Below are positions 1-7,422 of a DNA stretch of 64,000 bases, piece by piece; positions within the stretch are counted from its first letter, which is position 1, and each line of letters starts with the position of its first letter. The stretch spans positions 1 through 64,000 of the forward strand of contig DAOTXS010000047.1 of assembly GCA_034435055.1 (NCBI GenBank), given 5' to 3'. A program made the translations under genes and the position numbers. The notes beneath the pieces are model-generated. The model made no database searches. It worked only from the letters and a program-made list of their open reading frames with translations, and had not been told where the DNA came from. Origin of the DNA: DAOTXS01 sp034435055. GTDB lineage: Bacteria; Chloroflexota; Anaerolineae; UBA4142.

Positions 1-2
1 CG

Positions 3-125
3 ACCTTCAAAGCGGCAATTGAAACATGCTTGAGCGAAATTGACATCAAACACAAGTCAGCATTAGATTCGTTGCTCACATTGAATTTTCAGACCTTCAA
101 AAAAGCGCAGTTTATGCCCGTGTGA
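3..125 (+). pseudogene. 3' end of a CDS, possibly IS630-type transposase
   Basis: An open frame enters from the left edge and stops with TGA at 123-125, giving 40 residues that end in FQTFKKAQFMPV. The pattern of an acidic/lysine helix followed by LDSLLTLNFQTF resembles the C-terminal tail of IS630-family DDE transposases as I remember them. The catalytic part lies outside the window, so neither intactness nor family can be confirmed. It may simply be the end of a complete gene cut by the window edge. The adjoining gene is also AT-richer than the rest, which fits an accessory edge. Confidence 0.4.
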
Positions 126-192
126 AGTATATCGTCTAAACAAATCAAATCCTGCGTACTTGCGGAACGAACATAGCACTATCACAATTGAG

Positions 193-1305
193 ATGAACGA
201 ACATAGAATGCAGGTCATCGATGGCGACACTGTTCACGATAACGAAGATATGATCGTTGGCTATGTATTCGTTCAGCCGAACACTGACGGTTGCAGGTTG
301 ACCATTGAACATATCAAGCCGAAATCAAAGATGATAACAAGGTTGAGGATTGTTCGAGACTCTAAAGAAGGTAACCTTGCGATACCGTATCTTGTTGGTG
401 CCGACCCGCATCACGAAATTACCGTTATTGCATTGGGGGAATTTGACCGCGCGCAATGGTTTAGGAAATTTGCGTATGAAGTTTTGGTGAAAGCCGATAG
501 CTCAGAACGTGCAAGAAATTGGGACAACGAACACGGGCAATACGGGCTGATCGTGAAACGTGATTTTGGAGTGATTGATTTTCCTAACGACGGAGTGAAA
601 GAACGGTATCTCGAAGGGAGATTGGAAGCAATCGAAGCACAAAACGCGCGAGCAAAAGAACGCGGAGATGCTACAGTAGTCTTTGAAGGCAAATGCAAAG
701 ACGACAAACGATTGATCGAAGCAGTCGAAGCATTTATCAAACGGACTCTACCACGACCCGATGTTAAAAACATGCCGCCATTACACAGTGGCGGAATTAA
801 ATTGTATTACAATGGCGTGCCACGTATTTATCATATCCGCGCTATTGGTACGGCAGGGCGGATTGATGGCAATATCGGGCAATTGGAGATTAATGCCCAA
901 AGCGATAACCAATACTACTTCAAGGTCTTACGGTATGGCAGTTATGGAATTGATTGGTTGGACGGCGATTACCCAGCGATAAGAGAATTCTTTGACTGGT
1001 TGGCGAACGAATTACGAAAAAATTATGGGGAGCGAGCGGTAGCCGAACCAACCGCGAGTGCGGCAACGACGCAAGCGCAAAACGCGAAGCAAGCAGCAAG
1101 CACCGAACAAAAAAGCAAGAAAGGCGGACGTCCACGCAATACGGATGATGAATGGGCAAGGCAACAAGTGCATAAACTAGGACGAAGCAAACAAGAGGTT
1201 TTCCCAGAGTGGAAAAAGCGTATCGGTGAGCGGGCAAAATTACTAGCGGATGTGAATGACAGTTTTGATAAAGTCATAGGGAAGAAACCGAAAAAAGGGG
1301 AATAA
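193..1305 (+). CDS. Uncharacterised protein with lysine-rich DDEWAR tail
   Basis: I do not recognise a characterised family. A TTG at 160 and an ATG at 193 are possible starts; the ATG is chosen because nothing upstream decides between them. The 370-residue product is soluble, with no signal peptide or membrane segment. The N-terminal two thirds are mixed alpha/beta. A low-complexity alanine/lysine linker (about residues 290-315) leads to a basic tail reading GGRPRNTDDEWARQQV, then KQEVFPEWKKR. I have the impression that such a GRP...WAR..V...EVFPEW tail recurs in Chloroflexota accessory proteins and may be a DNA-associated domain. A hairpin terminator follows at 1340-1363. Base composition is AT-richer than the downstream core genes, which fits horizontal acquisition. 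Confidence 0.6.
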   Translation: MNEHRMQVIDGDTVHDNEDMIVGYVFVQPNTDGCRLTIEHIKPKSKMITRLRIVRDSKEGNLAIPYLVGADPHHEITVIALGEFDRAQWFRKFAYEVLVKADSSERARNWDNEHGQYGLIVKRDFGVIDFPNDGVKERYLEGRLEAIEAQNARAKERGDATVVFEGKCKDDKRLIEAVEAFIKRTLPRPDVKNMPPLHSGGIKLYYNGVPRIYHIRAIGTAGRIDGNIGQLEINAQSDNQYYFKVLRYGSYGIDWLDGDYPAIREFFDWLANELRKNYGERAVAEPTASAATTQAQNAKQAASTEQKSKKGGRPRNTDDEWARQQVHKLGRSKQEVFPEWKKRIGERAKLLADVNDSFDKVIGKKPKKGE

Positions 1306-1339
1306 TCTCTTTTTCTTCGGTGTCATGTATGATAAAACG

Positions 1340-1363
1340 AGGTCAAGCAGTTGCGCTTGACCT
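1340..1363 (+). terminator. Hairpin terminator
   Basis: A 9-bp perfect stem (AGGTCAAGC with GCTTGACCT) around a 6-nt loop lies 35 nt after the stop at 1305 and is followed by a short T-rich stretch. It is a plausible intrinsic terminator for the upstream gene, although the T tract is short. Confidence 0.5.
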
Positions 1364-1417
1364 TTGTCATTTAAGGGGGCAAAGCCAACGGTATGCATAA
1401 AAACGATGGAGGGAAAA

Positions 1418-1537
1418 ATGAGCCAAGAAGTCATCACCGCTTTTCTGCTCGGTGTCTCGGTGGGGCAGTGGTGGATCATTCGGCAGATGATTGACGCGTT
1501 AAAAGACTTGCTCAATAAACGCAAGCGAAGAAAATAG
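1418..1537 (+). CDS. Small hypothetical protein, 39 aa
   Basis: The ATG at 1418 is preceded by a strong ribosome site (GGAGGG, 5 nt spacer). The 39-residue product begins MSQEVITAFLLGVSVGQWW, one short hydrophobic segment, and ends in a very basic tail, NKRKRRK. This could be a single-pass membrane peptide or a phage-type small protein. No homologue is recognised. It converges on malQ, and the perfect palindrome at 1552-1583 lies between the two stop codons. The ribosome site is the main reason to accept it as real. Confidence 0.5.
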   Translation: MSQEVITAFLLGVSVGQWWIIRQMIDALKDLLNKRKRRK

Positions 1538-1551
1538 CGTCCGCGTAAAAA

Positions 1552-1583
1552 GACCTGACAGGTTTTGCAAAACCTGTCAGGTC
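1552..1583. repeat. Perfect 32-bp extragenic palindrome (GACCTGACAGG family)
   Basis: The sequence from 1552 to 1583 equals its own reverse complement, with 16-bp arms starting GACCTGACAGG. It lies between convergent genes, where it could act as a bidirectional terminator. A lone half-site-like string (ACCTGTCAG) also occurs near 41901. Just downstream (1586-1620) is a second word-type repeat containing AATCTGTGTAATCTGCG, related to the repeat at 20318-20414. Confidence 0.85.
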
Positions 1584-1618
1584 TGAAATAAATCTGTGTA
1601 ATCTGCGAAATCTGCGGA

Positions 1619-3139
1619 TTATGCTTTTTCCACCAACCGCCCGTACAACTTCGTCAGTTCTTTCAATCGCGCTGCAACCGCATCGTTCAGCGCGCCGGGC
1701 AACATGCGCCATTGCCAATTCCCACTCGCAATGCCGGGGGCATTCATCCGCGCCGACCCATCGAGCGAGAGCACATCTTGCGCCGGCGTCATCGCCGTGT
1801 GCGCCACCGACGACCACGCCAAGCGAATGAAATCCCACGCCACGTCTGCCCCATCGCGCGCGAGATAACGGCGCACGTGATCGCGGATACGCTCCGTCGC
1901 TTCATCATGATACCAACCGACAACCGTGTTGCTATCGTGCGTGCTGGTGTACACCACTTCATCGCCGGAAAAATTGTGCGGAAGAAATGGATTGTGCGGA
2001 CTTTTGCCATCGAACGCAAAATTGAGCACCTTCATTCCGGGATAACCAAATTCTTTTTGCAGTGCGGTTACACCCGCACGCGATTCCTTGTCGAAATCAC
2101 CCAAATCCTCCGCGATGATCGCCACCTCGCCTAGCGCTTGCGTAACCGCGCGGAAAAGTTTTGCGCCCGGTCCTTTGACCCACTTGCCTTTGACCGCTGT
2201 CGTTTCCCCGTACGGCACTTGCCAGTAATTGTAAAAGCCGCGAAAGTGATCGATGCGCACAACATCCGCGACAGTCAACGCCATTTTGAATCGCTCGATC
2301 CACCACGCAAAATTGTCTTCCGCCATCAAATTCCAGCGATAATGCGGATGCCCCCACAATTGCCCGGTCGTGCTGAAAAAATCCGGCGGCACACCGGTCA
2401 CGACGACTGGTTTGAAATTCTTGTCGAGATAAAACACGTTCGGGTTCGCCCACACTTCCGCGCTATCGAGCGCGACAAAAATTGGAATGTCGCCGATGAT
2501 TTTGACGCCGCGTTCGTTCGCATATTTTTTGACGGACAGCCATTGTTCAAAGAATTGCCACTGCCGATACTTTTGATTTTCGATTTGCGCGGCGAGTTCT
2601 TTGCGCGCGCGCGCCATCGCGCGTTCTTCGCGCATCGCCAACTCGCGTTCCCATTCGTGCCACGGTTGCCACCCGCGCGATTCTTTGAGCGCCATAAAAA
2701 GTGCGTAATCGTCGAGCCACGCCGCGTGCGTTTTGCAAAATCGACGAAACGCTTTTTGCTGATCGGCGGACGCGCCCGCTTGGAAATTTGCAAACGCGCG
2801 ATTCAACAAATCGGTCTTGTACTGAATCGCCCAACCGTAATCGACCTTTTCGGTCGGAAACGCCGGGACGTTCGCAAGGTCGGATTCCGCTAAATGTTTT
2901 TGCGCGACGAGTTTTTCCGGACTGATGAGGAGTGGATTCCCGGCGAGCGCGGAAAAACACAAGTACGGCGAATCGCCGTAGCCGGTGGGATTGAGCGGGA
3001 GAATTTGCCAGTACGTTTGACCGGCGGCTTGCAGAAAATCGACCAAGCGCAAAGCCGCGTCTCCCAAATCACCGATGCCAAAACGACCGGGCAGCGCGGT
3101 GGGATGCAAAACGATGCCACTGCGGCGAGGAAATTTCAT
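1619..3139 (-). CDS. malQ: 4-alpha-glucanotransferase (GH77)
   Basis: Amylomaltase: cleaves an alpha-1,4 glucan and transfers the released glucanosyl unit to another glucan or glucose, in maltodextrin/glycogen metabolism in the cytosol. The 506-residue length is typical of the short bacterial form. GH77 landmarks are present: the opening SGIVLHPTALPGRFGIGDLG, nucleophile Asp297 in VVRIDHFRG, acid/base Glu344 in IIAEDLGD, and Asp402 in STHDSNTVVGW. The ATG at 3139 is preferred. An in-frame GTG at 3151 would overlap the upstream DUF503 gene by 7 nt, and neither has a clear ribosome site. It is the last gene of a minus-strand run GH1, DUF503, malQ, which suggests disaccharide and malto-oligosaccharide use. 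Confidence 0.95.
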   Translation of the reverse strand: MKFPRRSGIVLHPTALPGRFGIGDLGDAALRLVDFLQAAGQTYWQILPLNPTGYGDSPYLCFSALAGNPLLISPEKLVAQKHLAESDLANVPAFPTEKVDYGWAIQYKTDLLNRAFANFQAGASADQQKAFRRFCKTHAAWLDDYALFMALKESRGWQPWHEWERELAMREERAMARARKELAAQIENQKYRQWQFFEQWLSVKKYANERGVKIIGDIPIFVALDSAEVWANPNVFYLDKNFKPVVVTGVPPDFFSTTGQLWGHPHYRWNLMAEDNFAWWIERFKMALTVADVVRIDHFRGFYNYWQVPYGETTAVKGKWVKGPGAKLFRAVTQALGEVAIIAEDLGDFDKESRAGVTALQKEFGYPGMKVLNFAFDGKSPHNPFLPHNFSGDEVVYTSTHDSNTVVGWYHDEATERIRDHVRRYLARDGADVAWDFIRLAWSSVAHTAMTPAQDVLSLDGSARMNAPGIASGNWQWRMLPGALNDAVAARLKELTKLYGRLVEKA

Positions 3140-3144
3140 GGGAT

Positions 3145-3429
3145 TTACCACATCTCAATCGAGTAATCCGCGACGACCGCATCCAAGCGACTGCGTTCAA
3201 TCGCGTCGATCACTTTTTCCAACAAGCCGTGCGCGTAATCGCGGTCCGGCGAAACGCAAACGATGCCGAGTGTCGCAGATTGCCACGAGTCGAGCGCATC
3301 GACTTCGGCAATCGATACGTTGAAATCGCGGCGGACGCGCGCAACAACCGATTTGACGACGTGCCGTTTATCTTTGAGCGAGTGGCTCGATGGAATTTCC
3401 AATTCGAGCGTGCAAACACCAACAACCAT
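3145..3429 (-). CDS. DUF503 (YlxP-like) protein
   Basis: A 94-residue protein of the DUF503/YlxP family, recognised by the opening MVVGVCTLELEIPSSHSLKDKRHVVKSV and the NVSIAEVDALDSWQSATLG core. It is a small ferredoxin-like alpha/beta fold with no established biochemical role; in Bacillus the gene lies in the nusA-infB operon near ribosome assembly factors. Here it is instead between a GH1 glucosidase gene (10 nt upstream) and malQ (5 nt downstream). This is probably simple operon packing rather than a shared function. Confidence 0.85.
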   Translation of the reverse strand: MVVGVCTLELEIPSSHSLKDKRHVVKSVVARVRRDFNVSIAEVDALDSWQSATLGIVCVSPDRDYAHGLLEKVIDAIERSRLDAVVADYSIEMW

Positions 3430-3439
3430 AATTCAAGTT

Positions 3440-4783
3440 TCAGATTTTGGATTTGAGATTTACGAATTGCCGAGTCAAATCGTCCGCAATGCCATTCTCG
3501 CGGATGATGCGCGCGTACAGTTCCGCGCTTGGTTTGGGCGTGCGCTTTTGCGTTGCCACATCGAGATGAATCAAACCAAACTGTAAAGCGTAACCTTCCG
3601 ACCATTCAAAGTTATCGGTCAACGTCCAGTAAAAATATCCCTTGACCGGCGCGCCTCCCAGAATCGCTTGATGCATCGCGGCAAGATAGGAAACGAGAAA
3701 ACCGGGACGCAGTTCGTCGTTGCGATCACACATCCCGTTCTCGGTGATGTAAATGGGTTTACCCGCGCCGTACTCGCTCAGCCATTTAATTGTCCGGTAA
3801 AACGCGCGCGGGTCGATGTCGCCTTTGCCAAACCAACGAAGCAGTTCATCGTCGTACGGCACGCCCCAAGGTTGCGCCGGCAACGTGCGTCCAAAGAATT
3901 GCCCAGGATTCGTCCAATCGACGGCGACGCGGCGCGAAAAGTAAAAGTTCAACCCAATGAAATCTTGTGTATCGACCACCTCAGGTAACTTGTTTCCCCA
4001 ACCCATCGGCGGGCGCAGTCTGCCATCTTTCAGTGTGAACAGGAAAATTCGATTGTAGATCGTGTCCTGCAAATTGGCGATCACGCGGTTCAGCCACGAT
4101 TCTGGGCGCGCGGGTTTGAGTGGCAAGAGATTGTGCACCAGCCCAACCCGCGCGCGTGGCTGGACCAGATGAACCGCGTGATACGCGGCGGCGTGCGCGC
4201 GCAACATATTGTGCAACACGCGCATCGCTAAACGGAAATCTTTTTTGCCGGGAGGCCAGTTGCCGTTCACATAACCGGCATACGTATAGACCATCGGCTC
4301 GTTGATTGTGATCCAAAAATTGCACAGGTCGCCAAGTTCTTGCACCACTTTGCCGGCAAAGCGTTCAAAGCAGCGCACAACTGCTTCGGTTTCCCACGCG
4401 CCTTTTGCGCGCAACCACAGCGGGTTGGTAAAATGATGCAGCGTAACCAGTGGCGTCATTCCGCGCTCGCGCAATGCGGTCAACACGCGCCGATAAAACC
4501 GGATCGCCTCAGAATTCCACTCACCTTCGCGCGGCTCGATGCGGCTCCATTCAATCGACAAACGAAGCGCGTTGTGTCCAAACGCTTGTGCCAGATCGAA
4601 ATCGGTACGATAACGTTCGCCTTGCCACCAATCACACGCAACGGTCGAGCGGTCTTCGTGGTGAATGTGTCCGGGTGTTTGCTCCCACTCCCACCAATCG
4701 TTGTTTGTGTTGCCGCCTTCAACTTGATGCGCGGCGGTTGCAGTCCCCCACAAGAATCCGTCTGGAAAGTTCAGTGTGTTCAT
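3440..4783 (-). CDS. GH1 beta-glucosidase
   Basis: Retaining family 1 glycosidase, 447 residues, the usual single-domain length. The N-terminal FPDGFLWGTATAAHQVEGG signature is intact. Acid/base Glu162 sits in ITINEPMVYTYAGY and nucleophile Glu348 in PIYITENGM. It lacks a signal peptide and so acts in the cytosol on imported beta-glucosides or related beta-glycosides; exact sugar preference cannot be read from sequence. It heads the GH1, DUF503, malQ run. A word-repeat-like stretch (about 3430-3470) contributes the final codons, so the extreme C-terminus may be repeat-derived. Confidence 0.93.
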   Translation of the reverse strand: MNTLNFPDGFLWGTATAAHQVEGGNTNNDWWEWEQTPGHIHHEDRSTVACDWWQGERYRTDFDLAQAFGHNALRLSIEWSRIEPREGEWNSEAIRFYRRVLTALRERGMTPLVTLHHFTNPLWLRAKGAWETEAVVRCFERFAGKVVQELGDLCNFWITINEPMVYTYAGYVNGNWPPGKKDFRLAMRVLHNMLRAHAAAYHAVHLVQPRARVGLVHNLLPLKPARPESWLNRVIANLQDTIYNRIFLFTLKDGRLRPPMGWGNKLPEVVDTQDFIGLNFYFSRRVAVDWTNPGQFFGRTLPAQPWGVPYDDELLRWFGKGDIDPRAFYRTIKWLSEYGAGKPIYITENGMCDRNDELRPGFLVSYLAAMHQAILGGAPVKGYFYWTLTDNFEWSEGYALQFGLIHLDVATQKRTPKPSAELYARIIRENGIADDLTRQFVNLKSKI

Positions 4784-4803
4784 CGATGTTCCCTCAGGGT
4801 GAA

Positions 4804-7269
4804 TTATGCTGGCATACGTAAATCGCTCAACTCAAAGACTTCTACGGGGGCAGAACGTCCCCGGATGGTTATCACTTCACTTTTAGTAACGAGGGCTTGC
4901 TCTTCGATCAAAGCGAATGTGCTTCGGCTCATCAACGTTTGCCCCGGTTGCGCGTTCTCTTGCAAACGTTTGGCGACATTTACCGTATCGCCGACGGCGG
5001 TGTAGTTCATCAGATCGCGTGTGCCGATGTTGCCGACAATCGCTTCGCCGGTGTGCAACCCCACGCGAAAATTCAGGCGTCGCGAACGCGGCATTTGTTG
5101 TGCAAATTTTTCGATCTCTTGATGCAAGAGTAGCGCAGCGGACGCCGCCCGCGCGGCGTGATCCGGTTGCGGCAGAGGAGCATTGAAAATCGCCATCATG
5201 CCATCGCCCATGTATTTATCGACGGTGCCTTCGAACTGCAAGATGGCGCGGTACGCCGCCGCCAAATATCCATTCAACACATCGACCAGTTCTTCGGGGG
5301 CAAGTTGTTCCGACAAATTGGAAAAGCCGTGAATGTCGGCAAAGAGAATTGTAACCAATTGACGCTCGCCGCCCAATTGCACACGTCGCGGATCTGCCAA
5401 CAAGCCATCCACGACAGCGGGCGCCACATAGTGTTCAAACGTGTCGCGAATTCGTTGTTTCTCTTGCTCTTCGGCACGGCGTTCTTTTTCCAAGCGCGCC
5501 TGCTCGGTCAAATCTTCGACAACGATGGCAATGCCAACCATCTTGTCTGCATGCCGCATTGTGGACAGATGCAGAGTCAAATGCACTTGACCGCGCCCCA
5601 CAACTTGGGTAACCACATCGCGAACAAGGTATTGCGCGCTTTTTGACCAGAGACGCGCAATGAGTAAACCCAGTTGCACGCCTTCCATTTCGGGCAGGAC
5701 TGCGCTGTACACCCTGCCAATCGCCCGCGATGCGGGGATTCGGAAAATGCCCTCGGCGGCGCGGTTGATCGAGATGATTTTGTTTTCGTGATTCAATGTC
5801 AACACGCCCGTCGCAATACTTGCCAGCGTCGAATCGAGATAGTCGCGCATCGAGCGCATTTCCGTGATCTGATAGCGCAAGTCGGCGAGCAAGCGCGCGT
5901 TTTCCAAAGCGACCGCGCTTTGCCCGGCAAGCGTCATCAGCAACGTCAAATCGCGGTCAAGGTAGGGATCGCCGGATTTTTTTGCGCCGACAACCCACGC
6001 GCCAATCAACGACTCGTTCCGTTTGATCGGCAAATAAACTTCGCCATTCAATTTCTGCAGATGCGCGCGAGTTTCTGGCGTCAAGTCATCGTACGTTGGC
6101 AAACGGTCGATGTCGAATTGCAATAATGGCACATCGCGCATCGTCAAGGTCTGGATGATCGACGAGTTCATCGTCAAATCAAATGGGGCTAACTGCTCCG
6201 ATTGCGGCACCGGCTTGACGCGGTATCCTTGCGCGGTTTGTTCAAAGACAAGCAAATGCACCTCGCGCGCGCCCATCGCGCGCCGCAACAAGTTTCTGCC
6301 TTCCAGTGCCAATTCATCCAATTCGATCCGCGCGCTGAGCTGTTGACTAAATTTGCTGACGACTGCCGGCAGATCATAATTCTCGCCGAATAAAAGATTG
6401 CCAACAAATTGTTTGACCAGATTATGCAAGGGTTGATAGATAAAGGTCAGAACCAACGCCGTCGCCACGGCGCTGATCAAACTGCGCGACGGGTCCTCGC
6501 CGCGCACAATGGAACTCGCCGCTTCGATTGCAAAAAAATAGACCAGCACGGCAAACGCGGTGATGATGAAATAGTACAGCGATTGGCGCAGCAACATCCG
6601 CAAATCGACCAGCGAATGGCGAAATGCCGCATAAGCCAGCACCACCATACCGATGAGCTGGAGAATAATCGCCCATTGATAATTGGTTATGCCGCCCAAC
6701 AAAGACAACACGCCATCGGCATAAAGAAATATCGACGCCAGCGCAAGATAGGTGAGACGATTGCGATGCAAGGGGCTGTGCAATCGGAGATATTCGCGGG
6801 AACCGATAATGAGCACATAGACGCTAGGAATGAGCCACAAGAGAAGGCGCAAGCCAATAATCAATGCGTCCGGTTCGACAATTGCATTTACAATCAACAG
6901 GCGCAGTTGGAATACATCAACGGCGACAAGCGCAAGTAATAACACAACACCAAACACATAACTCAGGGGACGCCATTCCAAATGAATATAGGCGCGCGCG
7001 GTGGCAAAATAAAACAACGGGAGCGCGGCAAGCGTATACAGATGAAAACGCAATATGCCAGCACGAATTTCTTCAAACACCCAATTGCCAAAGGATGCCA
7101 CGAATGCCAAACTGCTGAGCAACGCCAAACCGATATAAAGCGCGAAACGAAGTTGAAGCGAGTTTTGCCAGTGACGTCGCGTCAACAACATCAGCCCAAG
7201 CACGCTATAGACAACTAGCGCAACGGCGTGAAGCAACCAAGGTACAACGAGGTTCAGAGTCATCGACAT
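4804..7269 (-). CDS. Membrane GAF-PAS adenylate cyclase (class III)
   Basis: An 821-residue sensor cyclase. Residues about 1-235 form seven or so membrane helices resembling the histidine-kinase N-terminal 7TM sensor. A GAF domain follows (about 290-460), then a PAS domain (about 470-580), then a short coiled linker and a class III cyclase domain (about 620-800). In the cyclase domain the metal aspartates are in LFADIHGFS and MGDGMMAIF. Adenine-specifying Lys is in VDKYMGDG, and the transition-state Asn/Arg pair is in VNVAKRL, so the product should be cAMP. The signal sensed is unknown. The gene stands alone, with a MITE-like element 45 bp upstream of its start. Confidence 0.92.
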   Translation of the reverse strand: MSMTLNLVVPWLLHAVALVVYSVLGLMLLTRRHWQNSLQLRFALYIGLALLSSLAFVASFGNWVFEEIRAGILRFHLYTLAALPLFYFATARAYIHLEWRPLSYVFGVVLLLALVAVDVFQLRLLIVNAIVEPDALIIGLRLLLWLIPSVYVLIIGSREYLRLHSPLHRNRLTYLALASIFLYADGVLSLLGGITNYQWAIILQLIGMVVLAYAAFRHSLVDLRMLLRQSLYYFIITAFAVLVYFFAIEAASSIVRGEDPSRSLISAVATALVLTFIYQPLHNLVKQFVGNLLFGENYDLPAVVSKFSQQLSARIELDELALEGRNLLRRAMGAREVHLLVFEQTAQGYRVKPVPQSEQLAPFDLTMNSSIIQTLTMRDVPLLQFDIDRLPTYDDLTPETRAHLQKLNGEVYLPIKRNESLIGAWVVGAKKSGDPYLDRDLTLLMTLAGQSAVALENARLLADLRYQITEMRSMRDYLDSTLASIATGVLTLNHENKIISINRAAEGIFRIPASRAIGRVYSAVLPEMEGVQLGLLIARLWSKSAQYLVRDVVTQVVGRGQVHLTLHLSTMRHADKMVGIAIVVEDLTEQARLEKERRAEEQEKQRIRDTFEHYVAPAVVDGLLADPRRVQLGGERQLVTILFADIHGFSNLSEQLAPEELVDVLNGYLAAAYRAILQFEGTVDKYMGDGMMAIFNAPLPQPDHAARAASAALLLHQEIEKFAQQMPRSRRLNFRVGLHTGEAIVGNIGTRDLMNYTAVGDTVNVAKRLQENAQPGQTLMSRSTFALIEEQALVTKSEVITIRGRSAPVEVFELSDLRMPA

Positions 7270-7313
7270 TGTCCGTCAAGTGAATCAAGAGTTAAGATCG
7301 ATTACTAATGGTG

Positions 7314-7422
7314 CTAGTAGCGCAGCAACATAAAAGTGCGTAGTTCATCTTCGAATTGAATACGTAGGTGCTTGCCATTCCCAGCAGGGCTGGTATACAA
7401 CTTTTTCATGTTGCTATCCTAG
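7314..7422. mobile_element. 109-bp MITE-like element, copy A
   Basis: The element starts and ends with CTAG and has imperfect terminal inverted repeats of about 25-30 bp. The left end reads CTAGTAGCGCAGCAACAT and the right end, on the minus strand, reads CTAGGATAGCAACATGAA. Copy B (47557-47665) has the same length and the same two ends in opposite orientation; only the middle 45-50 bp differ. CTAG could be a 4-bp target duplication, as produced by some IS5-family transposases. The right-end CTAG supplies the TAG stop codon of the neighbouring DUF2079 gene. The minus strand of the element also holds a 31-codon frame from 7408 to 7315 beginning MKKLYTSPAG. Confidence 0.75.
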
